Part shown: one piece after another, positions 50,701 through 60,021 of the stretch | Position numbering within the stretch: the stretch's first letter is position 1 | How the letters are laid out: each line of letters opens with the position of its first letter | Origin: Pyropia yezoensis | Taxonomy: Eukaryota; Rhodophyta; Bangiophyceae; Bangiales; Bangiaceae | Assembly: GCA_009829735.1 (NCBI GenBank) | Contig: CM020619.1 | Coordinates: 11,833,777 to 11,897,776, forward strand | DNA length: 64,000 nucleotides | Direction: 5' to 3' | The notes under the pieces: generated by a model | The model's input: only the letters and a program-made list of their open reading frames with translations | Database searches by the model: none | What the model was told of the DNA's origin: nothing | Program-made: the position numbers and the translations under genes

Positions 50701-51788
50701 CGCTCCTGGCTTAAGCCGGATATGGTGTACCGTCTCTTTGATAGTCCCGAGGGTACCGTCCCATAGAGAATGATATCTCTCTAAAAGCGCCGTGAGCTTA
50801 GCTCGTACGCCTTCTGGCACCGTCCCCAGGTCTATGCCTGTGGCGAGGGAGGACTCTTTCGGAGCCGGTTTCGGCTCCGGATCCTTCAACTCCTCGGTGG
50901 AAGCCTCTTGGCTAACGCCATCAAACACAGTAATGTGTCCTATGGCCATGCCGGCACGTAAGCGTGCCGGCCGCTTAGTCGGATTCATAACCTGTATCGT
51001 AGTAGGCTGGCCAGGCTTAAGCGTCGTGGGCCCCTCGGCCAGTTGCGCTCCATGAATGGAGTGCAATGTGCTCTTGCCACGGAAGTATGCGTGGCCTTGA
51101 AAGTTGCCACGCACTTGAACGTGCGCAATCGTACCAGGACGCATAAGCGTCTTGTGGGTAAGGACCAGGCGGGCGTTCTCCCCCCGGGGACACGCACACA
51201 CCGCCTCCCTGTTCGGCTTGCGGCGGGAGTTCTTCTGAACCCCCTGCAGGATGGGGACGATCTCCCCCGATAAGAGGGTGACCGTCTGGTCCTCCGAGTT
51301 AATACTCTTAGTTTCGTGGTCCACGAGTGTGTTCCCCGGGATAACAGGGACGCACATATTCGAAACCACGCCAAAGGATTTATATGAGACTTGTTTTCCC
51401 ACACAGACCCCCAGGGTGACGCTTCCCACTATGGGGAGCCATCCCCCGTTCACATAATAAAACCTCAAGGCTTCCAGGTCTCCCAGGGGTTCCATAGGGA
51501 ACCCCCGAGGTAATGCCTGCATCCGGATTAGCGAAGGGCCACTTCCAGTATCGAGGATGGCCCTCGTCGCCCATTCATATCCCTTAGTAATAAAAAGCCG
51601 TACGGCTAATTGATAAGCCGATGGGGGTGACACTAATGCCACCATCCGAGCTGCTTGTTTAGCTTCGTGCTTCCCTTTAGGGCGGATCATCTTACGCTTC
51701 ACCCCACGAGGTCGGGGTAAGATGCGTTTCAACACGACATCCTCTTCCCCGGGGGAGGAATAATCCTTATCAGGCCTCCCCCTAAATC
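47725..51788 (-). pseudogene. Pol of element D, single frame with four nonsense codons
   Basis: One frame from the -1 slip site to 47725 with stops only at TAG 50257-50259 (a Trp codon in F), TAA 49825-49827, TAA 49741-49743 (a Gln codon in F) and TAA 49483-49485. Protease AILDTGSGPSLIR, RT FCMDYRRLNE and LPFGLCNAPATFQ, and RNase H are present. The catalytic box reads VDLDD, with Asp in place of the usual Tyr of YLDD. The 578 codons after the last stop (49461-47725) are clean and hold the integrase zinc finger, the D-D-E core (AMDILGPLP, LTDNGRQSAS, NGQVERYNRT) and a chromodomain (EYVFEKFVDHR, RIRWFGYGP). Inactive as it stands. Confidence 0.9.
50950..50971. repeat. 9-bp-arm hairpin in pol D
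   Basis: GCCGGCACG-TAAG-CGTGCCGGC. A 14-bp perfect palindrome lies at 50368-50381. Confidence 0.85.
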
Positions 51789-53537
51789 GTTTTTTGAGGA
51801 GGGGGTATCCTCGGATGAAGAGTCCTCTGACTCTTCGGCATTCCCGTGGGGGCCAGGCCCCCCTTCAGGGGCGCCAGAAGGCCATCCCTCGGTGACAACC
51901 GGTACGGGCTGCGCCGTCCCCGCCGTACCCCGCGGGGTACGGCCCTAAACCCGTGCGCGCTCCTTACGAGCTTTCTCAAACTTAGCCCGCGTCTCGACAC
52001 TAAGGTCGGGACAGTGGCGCGTGAAAGGCTCATGGCTATTACAAGCCAAGCAGGGGTAGCGATTTAAACGCTCCCTCCCCGCTTTAGTGCCAGCTTTGGC
52101 CTTTCCCCCGTACAACGACGGTACGGGGGAACCGCTGGGGGTAGTAGCCGACCCCGCTGCAGTACCTTTAGAGGCATTGCGCCGAGCCCGACGCTCCGCG
52201 GCGTCTGCGGACCATTGGGCCCCCAGCTCTTCATTGCGCCGGCGACATATGTTGCCTTTGCGTTGAGCATAGCGTACCAACGCCTCTATGGGCGTGTCTG
52301 GTGTATTGAATTCACGGACATCAGTCCGTACCTCCCACCAGACCCCTTGCATAAAGCGGCCCTTAAGTTGGCTCGGAGTATGAATATACCCGCAGAGCGC
52401 ATTTGCGTCGCGGACGCGCCGGTAAAGGGCGGTCTCGGTTTCATCCTCCTCTTGGGCAACGTTATTAAACGCTGCCACTTTGGATGATATTATTTCCCCA
52501 TCCGCATAACTGCGGAGGAGCCAGTTAACCAGCTCCAGATACGAAATGACCTCTCCCGCTCGTCCCCCTGCCTTAGAGGGGATAAGGGAGAGGAGCTCCT
52601 TCTTGAGTTCCTCTTTGGTAAACTCCGGAAGGAGGTACATAGCCCGACCTTCTAAGAGGTCGTTGTCATCGCTAGCCTTACGGAAGCGATTTTGGAATTC
52701 GAACACCCCTAGAGGGCGGGTCCCGTCCCGAACGGCGTCTCGCCCAAACGTGAGGGATATCTCTTTGCGCTTCCGGCCTAAGCCGTGAGCCATCTCTTCA
52801 TCATAGCGTACGCTCTTGTTGGCGAGTGCATAAGACTCGCAATCCAGGATACCTTTAAAGGTATCATCATCGGGTATTATCTTAAGCGGGATAACCCGGT
52901 CCGGTTCCCCGTTACGTCCGGGGGATAGCACACGGGCCACCCGGCGGTGGGTCGAAGCGCGTAAGCGCCTCGCCCCACGTCTCTCAGGATCGACATCACT
53001 TGCCTCTGAAGAGGAAGATGTCTGCGATTAACCGTGGGGTCGGCGGCGAGTCCCCCGACCAGATCGAGAGATTGAACCCTCGACCTTTTCGAGTCGAGCA
53101 GAAACTGGTGACACCACCTCAGTCAACATCTGGCGGAAAGCCGCCAGAGGAACAGTTCCCATGGCCGTCGAGGACGACCCCCCTACAGCGGGTACGCCCC
53201 CCAAAGGGGCGCCTCTAAATTTATCCGTAGCCATACGGTCCTGGGTGGGCGATGCAAACGTACCCCCACCCGTGGATGAGGCCCAGGCCCCTCACTCACG
53301 GGAGGTAAAAGAAGAGCGGTCGCCGAAGCCGTGGGCTGCCTCCCCATCAGGGGTCGCGCCTGGAGTGGCTTGTGCCAGGCCGAGAGCCTCACCGGCGCCT
53401 GCCACTCCACCCGAAGGCAGGTCCAAACGGGCCAAACTCGTGCGTTCCCGCTGAGCGGCCGACTCAACACCAGGGTTGGTCCGTGAGGCGCCATCGAGAA
53501 CTTCGCCGGTGCCTGCTGTCACATTTAACGTTTCCAC
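51729..53537 (-). pseudogene. Gag of element D, single frame with three nonsense codons
   Basis: The frame runs from about 53537 (no ATG found; start unknown) to 51729, with TGA 53292-53294, TAA 53028-53030 and TAG 51945-51947 as the only breaks. A Gag core is readable (GVFEFQNRFRKASDDN, LVNWLLRSYADGE). The zinc knuckle is altered: CLACNSHEPFTRHC keeps three Cys, but the usual His position is Pro. After the last stop an acidic Ser-rich tail (EESEDSSSED) leads to the slippery site, parallel to the tail of E Gag. Confidence 0.78.
51789..51795 (-). promoter_or_regulatory. -1 frameshift slippery site, element D gag/pol
   Basis: Minus-strand A AAA AAC in the gag frame (TCA AAA AAC GAT). The -1 frame continues CGA TTT AGG into pol with no stop; the zero frame ends at TGA 51729-51731. 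A AAA AAC is a classic retroviral slip site. Confidence 0.65.
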
Positions 53538-53711
53538 AGGTGTAAGACCTCATCCTTGAGAAGGAGCAGAAGTATCAGACTGTATCTTGACCCACCTGTA
53601 AAGGCTAGAAAGAGAAGGTACCAAGGGTCACAACCCAACCACAGAGCACACGACCAAGAAACCACCCAACAAAAGGAGAGGAGACTCCACCAGAAGGCGG
53701 AGCGAATCCCC

Positions 53712-53729
53712 TCCCCTGGTGCTCCACCA
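53712..53729 (-). other. Primer binding site, element D (variant)
   Basis: TGGTGGAGCACCAGGGGA: two bases differ from the common site (AGCAGCAGG against AGCACCAGG), so another isoacceptor or tRNA may prime this element. Confidence 0.75.
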
Positions 53730-53731
53730 AA

Positions 53732-54372
53732 TGTGGTGCTTATCTGGGCGAAGGCCCACACCGACGGGGTATCTTATCCTCCTGAAGAAGATGGTGGGGA
53801 ACCCGGGGTATAAACCCTGGAGTCAGAACCGCCGGAACGTAGAGCTTCATGCGAAGGGGGAAGCGTCCGGGACGGGGAACACGAGGGTACTGCAAGGTTG
53901 ATTTTTTGTGAGGGGGGAGCAACGGGAATACCCCCACGCGCAGATATCCCTCGTTGGCCCGCCGGTCCAGGGCCCGCTGTGGGACCCCCGGAGTGCGGGC
54001 CAACACTCCCTACACTAAACACCCAATCAAAACACTCAGAACCCTTCAACACATCTCTCCACGCAAAACACGCTCAGTGGAGGGATCTCACTAAATCTCG
54101 GCCAGATTGGGGCGGAAGTAACCCGCCCTAGGCAGCTTCACTTCACTGGCCAGAAGGCAAATTCCAATCGGACGGGCGTAATCGCTCTCCCCGATATTAT
54201 CTTATGTCCCCCCCCATTCATGGGGGGATCCAGCGAGGATGACGTGGCGTGCCCCTCCCGAGGGAGGAGCGACCCCCTCGTGCCCCCGATTGGTCAGGGG
54301 CAGAGGTCGCCACGATCCGCCTCCCCATTAGGGGGGATGCCCCTAGTCCGAGGGGTGTGGTAAACCCCCAGA
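53732..54372 (-). repeat. 5' LTR of element D (641 bp)
   Basis: Starts TGTGGTGC and ends CCCCAGA (one base off the CACA end). Followed by the duplication GACTC. Confidence 0.9.
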
Positions 54373-55952
54373 GACTCGCGCCCATGCCCCCGGTTGAGGC
54401 CTCTGAGGATCGGGGCTACCCCTCAGGTGGACTCCCGGAGGCGGACCAAGACTCAACTGGAGTCGATAATCCTCTCCTCGCGAAAACTGTTCGTCGGGAG
54501 GCGACTAATATGTTGCGGCAGACTTTGCCGGACCTGGTGGTCACGATGACGAATACCATTCTGAATCAGATCGTGGCGAGTTTGCCAGATGGTCTCAATG
54601 TCCAGACCGGATTGGGGCTTTCGAGCCCACATACGCAGGAGGAATCCCTGCCTACGCCCGTCTCGGGGCGCCCCGAACCGGGGGCGACCCCTGGGACTCC
54701 CAAAGAGGGAGCCAAACCATTTTTGATGGGGCGTACGCCCTTCACGGGGGAGTTCCCCTCGGAGACGCCGGTGGCTACACCAAGCTCGCCGCGGCGGACG
54801 GCAGGCACTGCGGGTCAACTTACCCCACTGCCTGAGCGGCTTTCCCCTCAACGTCAGGTGCCGCCCAAAATCCAGGTAGCCAACCCGGTCTACCAGAGGA
54901 TCTTTGACTGTGAGACCTACGCCCTCCACAACAAGTCGGTGGCGTACGGTCCTATTCAGGCCCGAGCTATGGGCCGTGCCAAGAATAATGCACTTCACTC
55001 TATTGGGCACAAAGCGGAGTGGGATGGAACTCCCCCCCTCCGTGTCTTTGAGCTTCTACGTCGTTTCACAAAAGCCTGTGACGACAATGCGAAAAGTAAA
55101 GGCATGGCTTTCTACGTGCTACAGCAATTAATCACGGGCGACCTACGGACGAAAATTATGTCCGCCTTGCCCAGTTCCTCAAGTGGAGGTGCTGGTAAGG
55201 TGACGTCCTATTTGGAGCTCGTCAACTGGTTGTTGAGAGCCATGGTGGATGAGGCAGCGTTGGCTTCTCCAGTCGAGGAGTTTACGCAAGCCCATCAGGA
55301 AGAGACTGAGCACGAGTTGTCCTTTGGGGAGCGGGTTCGTAAGCTCAACAATCTTTGTGGGTTTCTTCATCCACAAGCTGTGGTGAAGAGTCGGCTTGTG
55401 GATGGACTCCATTGGTCAGTCCGTATGGAGACCCGGGAGCATATTACTGCCCGGGCCACCCTAGCCGAACTGGCCAGGTTCGCCAACCGCAGAGGTGAGG
55501 CCTACCGCAAGTTGCGGGAGGAACAACGCCAGGAGCGTCAGGCCGAGATGGCCAAGGAACGAGAGGAGGCGCGCCAGGCCAGAGAGCTACGAGAGGCACG
55601 CCGAATCCGCAAGGATAAGGTAGTAGCTGCCGTGGGAACTTCCCAGGGTACCTCATCGGCTTCCCAAGTCGTGAAGACTCCTCTGGGAACTGACCATCGG
55701 TGTTGGAACTGCAACTCCGATGGACACTGGGCATATGATTGCCCTATGTTAAGTAAACGCATTCAACAACTCGTTAAGAATGCGAGTAAGAAGACCGCTA
55801 CGAACGAAGTACGTTCACGCCGCGAGGGTGGACCTCGACCGGTAGTGGCGGTCGCCACACCCTCGGCGGAAGGGGCGGACACGTCGTCCTCGGACTCGTC
55901 GTCTTCCCCTTCGCCCTCGGATTCCGACGCCAAGTCGGCGGGAAACGAATGA
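54373..55952 (+). CDS. Gag of element E, part 2 (central region to C-terminus)
   Basis: Resumes after element D with APMPPVEASEDRGYP and stays open to the end. It has the Gag helical core (FELLRRFTKACDDN, SYLELVNWLLRAMVDE), a long charged helix rich in Glu/Arg (near 55480-55610), one zinc knuckle C-x2-C-x4-H-x4-C (CWNCNSDGHWAYDC, near 55700), a Ser/Asp-rich tail and GNE-stop. Open-frame text before 54373 is the LTR of D, not gag. The slip site at 55940 precedes the stop. Together with 45094-45460 it makes the whole but frameshifted Gag of E. Confidence 0.85.
55940..55946 (+). promoter_or_regulatory. -1 frameshift slippery site, element E gag/pol
   Basis: G GGA AAC, then GAA TGA in the gag frame. 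The -1 frame reads CGA ATG ACC into pol and meets a TAA at 56018-56020, where element F has CAA. Confidence 0.7.
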
Positions 55953-57159
55953 CCGTTGGAGCTGGCCGTCGTAAGGTCACGCCGGCAGCCTCGGCCAAGT
56001 GGGTGAAGAAGACGAACTAACCCTGCCGGATACTGCGGCGACCTAAGAGAGTCCGCCCACCTCGGGTAGGAATCCCCATGAACGTAAACCCACGTCGGAT
56101 CATCGCGGTGCTGACGGGTGAGAACTTCCAGGTGGCTGGCCGGGTGCAACTAGCCCCCGGCCGTGCCTGTTTCGCCCGTATCGTACTTGATACCGGTTCA
56201 GGAGCCTCTTTGATACGCAAGTCGCTATTACCCAAGGAGATGAAGCTCCAACGCTGGAGGCCTAAGGCCGACCATATGATCGATATCAATGGTGGGGTAC
56301 TTCCCATTGTTGGTGCCGTAACCCTACCAACTAGGTTGGGAGCCCATGAGGTCGACGTGACCTATGAAGTAGTCGTGAATATATCGGTACCCCTGCTTCT
56401 GGGTACCCCTTATGTTGTAACACAAGTGCCTCTGATTTGTGGCCCGGAGTATTGGGTCAAGTTGATGAATGGGGAGACCATCCCCAACCTTGGTAAGGGA
56501 AAGTCTGTGGCTCCTGTGACAGTCTCACAGTCGAAGGCTGTTTGCTCTGTGAGGGAAGGGTTTACTGCTACCCTGCGTTTCGCCCGTAAAGTCACGTTGC
56601 CCCCCAACTCGGTGGCACACGTTGACGGTGTAACTGATCATACGGGGAACGGGTTGGTGCACCCTAACCCCCGTCTTGCTCGTAAGCACCAAGTGCATGT
56701 TGCCCTTGGCACGATGGACTCCAAAGCCGGAGTCCCGTGGAAGGTTCAGGTGATGAACCTGAGTCCGACGCCCAAGTACTTCAAGTCGGGAGCCAAGTTC
56801 GGCTATATCGACCAACATGAGGGACCAGTAGTAGCGGTCACCCTCAACGCGGGCGCGAATAGCGACCCGATATCTGGAAAGGAGAAGCACCAAGCCAAGC
56901 CGGCCGCCACTCCTCGGCCCCACGTGAATATGGAGAATGTTCCACCCAGGTTGAGGGTTCAAGTTGAACGCCTCCTGGACCAATATCACAAGTTGTCGGA
57001 TGGTCAGTTGGAACTCATGAGAGCCACCGAACACCGGATCGGTTTGAAGCCCGGTGCCCCCCCTATACGTCAACAACCGTACAGGGGAGGGCTCCTTTCA
57101 AGGGCCCTCGTCAAGGAGCAAGTCGCTCGCACGGAAGCCCTCGATGTGATTGAGCCCAG
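55947..57159 (+). pseudogene. Pol of element E: protease and start of RT, cut by element F
   Basis: In the -1 frame of gag. After the TAA at 56018-56020 it is open from about 56021, with aspartic protease VLDTGSGASLIRKSLLP near 56190, a long linker, and the beginning of RT up to EALDVIEPS. There element F is inserted at 57160 and the frame runs into its LTR. Element F's own Pol has the same text continuing NAEWASPAVIVPK, which shows where E was interrupted. The remainder should lie beyond the window. The expected target duplication is CCCAG (57155-57159). Confidence 0.88.
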
Positions 57160-57628
57160 TGTGGCAAAAACCACAAGCACACACGGTACCCAAGTTGGGG
57201 CGGTGTGCCAGGGCTGCCTCCCGTGTCGGGGGAACCGGAAGAAGTGCAAGTCGCACACACTCTGTCCCTGTTGTGGGGCAAACCCCCCACGGACAAACAA
57301 GAGGATGGTGTGTGGTCCAACAGTTTCTTGGTCGGGACGGGGACGCAGGGCCAAGCCCCGCTGTCCCTCCCCTTATCCCCCCAGGGTCCACTCAGAATCT
57401 CGCCACTCAGAATCTCCCACCCCAGCACCTGCCCACCGGGCCACACGAAAATTCAAGACGATAAATGCAGAAAACCCTCAAATCCAAGTTGGATTTACTA
57501 CTAAGCTAACTATCCCAAACTTAGGGAATATGGACCCAAATGCAGGGGGAGGAACGGATCAGGCTAGTGGCCTGCCGCCCCTTGCATGGCACGTGTTGCC
57601 CCCCTACCTGGGGGTCAATACTGCCACA
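57160..57628 (-). repeat. 3' LTR of element F (469 bp)
   Basis: TGTGGCA/TGCCACA ends, inserted in pol of E. Nearly the same as LTR A. Confidence 0.92.
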
Positions 57629-57669
57629 CTCCCCTCTCCTCAGTTCCGACCGACCCGGTCGGCCCTGTG
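57163..57669 (+). other. Cys-rich open frame on the antisense strand of the LTR (Zn2Cys6-like spacing)
   Basis: The frame has no ATG of its own and crosses the whole LTR. It contains CLPCRGNRKKCKSHTLCPCC and a further Cys 12 residues on: C-x2-C-x6-C-x5-C-x2-C-x12-C with basic residues between Cys 2 and 3, close to the fungal-type zinc cluster C-x2-C-x6-C-x5-12-C-x2-C-x6-8-C apart from the long last spacing. All five related LTRs keep the frame; the six positions hold except for one Tyr in LTR C. The stretch around it is almost unchanged at DNA level, so cis-acting sequence could explain the conservation instead. Confidence 0.3.
57629..57641 (-). other. Polypurine tract of element F
   Basis: GAGGAGAGGGGAG on the minus strand, next to the 3' LTR. 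Confidence 0.8.
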
Positions 57670-57943
57670 AGGGGGTGCGTAAACGCACGTCTCGGCGTTG
57701 GGGGCGCGACTTGCTGTCCCCCATCGAGTACGTAACACGGATGTGGAGGCGGTCACGTTGACCGCCCCTCTCCTCAAGCTTGCCCACTCGGCAGCTTGCT
57801 CTCCTCAGTTCACACCTCACCATCACCACCACCTCCCCTTCACCTTCCACTGGGCCGCCCCACGCTGGGGAGGTCACCCGTATACCCACGATCCGAGTCC
57901 CCCTCAACTCGAGGCGGGTCTCGTGCTGCGATAGCCAGAGCGT

Positions 57944-57964
57944 CTCTCCCCAACTTGGGGAGAG
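57944..57964. promoter_or_regulatory. 10-bp hairpin two bases before the antisense ORF start, element F
   Basis: CTCTCCCCAA-C-TTGGGGAGAG, then CC and ATG. Same place in A and G. Confidence 0.62.
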
Positions 57965-57966
57965 CC

Positions 57967-59910
57967 ATGGCGACTCCGGGAGTGGAGACGGACTCTCTTG
58001 ACGAGCGCATGGAGGACACCTCCTACGGTGCAGCACCCGCCGGGACTTCCGGCGGGGGCTCCGCGATCGCTCCGGGGGATGGGACTCCCGCGTCACCCGG
58101 CTTTGGGTTGACGGCGGGGTCTCCCCCGGAGGCGGGACAAGTTGTCCCGCGTGAGGCCTTGGGGCGGTGGTTTTACCCCGCTTGGCCTCTGTATGAGGAG
58201 GGGTTGACTGTTCTTCGCTGTGGCCGACTTGGCGCAGCGATGGGCCGGGTATGGGACCGCCTACGGGAGAAGTATCCCCGTAGGGTCGGGTTCCCGGCCG
58301 GCTTCAGGAAGGACCAGTTTGCCTTCCTGGACGACGAGGAGGTTGAAGACGTCCAACGTGCCAAGGCCATGGTGGACCGCGGGGGAACTATCCCGGGTCC
58401 CGGCGACTTGCCGACCTTCACGTGGGACGCTGTGGCAACTCGCCCACCGTACCTCCACGAGGCCGATCCGCACACTCATCACTTTGATGTGCGGATGGAG
58501 AAAGACTTCCGGCGAGGTCCCTACTTGGTGACCTCGGCTCAACTTGAGTTTCCTCAACAGTCTGCTGCCAGTAAGGACCAGTACTATCCGAAGAAGCCCG
58601 AGTGGTGGCCTCAAGTTGAGGTCCCCTACGGGTTCCCGGCGTTGTTGCCCCGGTTGCTTGACCACTTCGGCTCCGTCATGTTGACGGCTGCCCCTGATCA
58701 CCTGGTGTGGGCCATGTTGGCCACCCAGTGGCTCCTCGAGGTCATGTCGACCTGGGTGTCCTGTGTTCAGCGGCGGGGGATGCTCTGGCATCTCCCCCTC
58801 CGGCTCATCCAGGGTTTGGAACAGCTCACCCCTCAGCTAGTTGCTGAGGGGTGCTCATCAGGACAACTCACTCTACTTGAGGAGATGCTCCGCCTCCACA
58901 AGTTTATCGAGTGGGAGAGCATTGAGCACAAGTTGCGCCGCCCCACTCGTGGGCCCAAGGACGATGGCGCACTTCGCCAGTTCGTGTGGGTCGCTCGTGA
59001 ACTTCACGACGGCCGTGTGGTCCTACGAGAGGGGTTGGGCATCGGGGACTACCCGTATGCCCCGGGGGTGGATCGCCACACTGCGCCACCCCCGGACAAG
59101 CCCATAGTTATGGCCGTGCCGTCCTATGATGACCACATGACTCAACATACTGCGGGAGCCCCAAGTCGGGGTCGCAGTTACACCCGGGTACCGCCACCTC
59201 GGCGGGCCCCTCCGCTTCCTCCTGTTCCTTTCCAACCTCACGGGAACATCCCGATCAGCGTGGCCGTGGAGTCTTCCACCCCGGTGTCCCCCAACTTGGG
59301 GGCCACCCTCCTGACGGTATACCCCAAGTTGGTGTTACCGCCCACGCCTCTAACCTCAGAGATGATGATCACCACGTTGGTGCGCACCATTTCTTGGCTG
59401 GCCGCGTCGACCGCAACCCTCCAAAGTTGCGAGACTCCTCAACTTGAGGAGCGCGTTCGTACTGCAGTAGCGACCGCGAGTTGCGAGTCGGTGGCGGAGT
59501 TTATGACAGCCGAGTTGGCTCGTATTGGGGCTATTATGCCCCAGCCAGCCCCACTTGGGCGTGGCAAACGTCGCGCGAGCCGGGCATACTCGCCTCCTCG
59601 CCGTCGTCGACGACACTCTCGGCGCTCTCCCTCCGTGTCGGAAGACGAGTTGTCTTACTCCGTCTCGGAGTCCTCTACCCCGTCGGAGACGGAGTCTGTC
59701 CAGCGTCTGCGTCGCAAACTTGCGCGCAAGACCAGGCAGAAGAGTGGCCACGGTCGGCGCCACTTGCGCGACCGTGAGGGGCGCGACGGTTCCGACTTGG
59801 AGCCGCCGCCCCCTCCAACGAGTGGAGACCGTTATCGGCGTGGGTCTCGCCGCTCGCCTCCACGTGAGGGCGAGGGCCATGGAGTGGGAGAGTCTAGCAT
59901 GCGTGCCTAG
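57967..59910 (+). CDS. Antisense ORF protein of element F (647 aa, unknown function)
   Basis: Intact; the start ATG 57967 (MATPGVETDS, GCCATGG) is chosen as in A and G. The frame is open back to 57796. Central block HFGSVMLTAAPDHLVWAML (about residue 232) to FIEWESIEHKLRR (about 320), second block MMITTLVRTISWLAAS (about 465), and an Arg/Ser-rich tail with RRRRRHSRRSPSVSEDEL from about 535. It lies between the 3' LTR and pol and converges on pol, with 111 bases between the two stops. Transcription from an antisense promoter in the 3' LTR would place it first on its RNA. Nothing in it matches Gag, Env, dUTPase or other known extra retroelement domains that I can recall. Confidence 0.77.
   Translation: MATPGVETDSLDERMEDTSYGAAPAGTSGGGSAIAPGDGTPASPGFGLTAGSPPEAGQVVPREALGRWFYPAWPLYEEGLTVLRCGRLGAAMGRVWDRLREKYPRRVGFPAGFRKDQFAFLDDEEVEDVQRAKAMVDRGGTIPGPGDLPTFTWDAVATRPPYLHEADPHTHHFDVRMEKDFRRGPYLVTSAQLEFPQQSAASKDQYYPKKPEWWPQVEVPYGFPALLPRLLDHFGSVMLTAAPDHLVWAMLATQWLLEVMSTWVSCVQRRGMLWHLPLRLIQGLEQLTPQLVAEGCSSGQLTLLEEMLRLHKFIEWESIEHKLRRPTRGPKDDGALRQFVWVARELHDGRVVLREGLGIGDYPYAPGVDRHTAPPPDKPIVMAVPSYDDHMTQHTAGAPSRGRSYTRVPPPRRAPPLPPVPFQPHGNIPISVAVESSTPVSPNLGATLLTVYPKLVLPPTPLTSEMMITTLVRTISWLAASTATLQSCETPQLEERVRTAVATASCESVAEFMTAELARIGAIMPQPAPLGRGKRRASRAYSPPRRRRRHSRRSPSVSEDELSYSVSESSTPSETESVQRLRRKLARKTRQKSGHGRRHLRDREGRDGSDLEPPPPPTSGDRYRRGSRRSPPREGEGHGVGESSMRA
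58827..58853. repeat. 11-bp hairpin in the antisense ORF of F
   Basis: CACCCCTCAGC-TAGTT-GCTGAGGGGTG, identical in A and G. Confidence 0.87.
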
Positions 59911-60021
59911 TTGGCAGCTGCCTTTGTTGTGAGAGTGTGAGGGTTAGGGCTGTAGTTAAAAGCCACTCTGCGTACCACTTCGACTTGAAGCACTCTCGTG
60001 GCAATGTTGCTCGGCCTTCCC

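Larger units (their letters stand above)
45461..54372 (-). mobile_element. Element D, Ty3/Gypsy LTR retrotransposon inserted in gag of E
   Basis: LTRs 45461-46100 and 53732-54372 with the duplication GGCTC/GACTC. The interrupted gag of E resumes to the right. Contents from right to left: PBS, gag, pol and a 1.6-kb GC-rich tail with a minisatellite. Both gag and pol keep single frames without frameshift but hold three and four nonsense codons. The LTRs differ by roughly 5 percent by eye. Confidence 0.92.

Noticed and set aside
54249..54372. First 41 codons of the open frame before gag E part 2
   Set aside because: This is LTR sequence of element D read through by chance; gag E resumes at the duplication 54373-54377.
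57967..59910. Antisense ORF as an env-like gene
   Set aside because: No signal peptide or membrane segment, and the strand is opposite to gag-pol.
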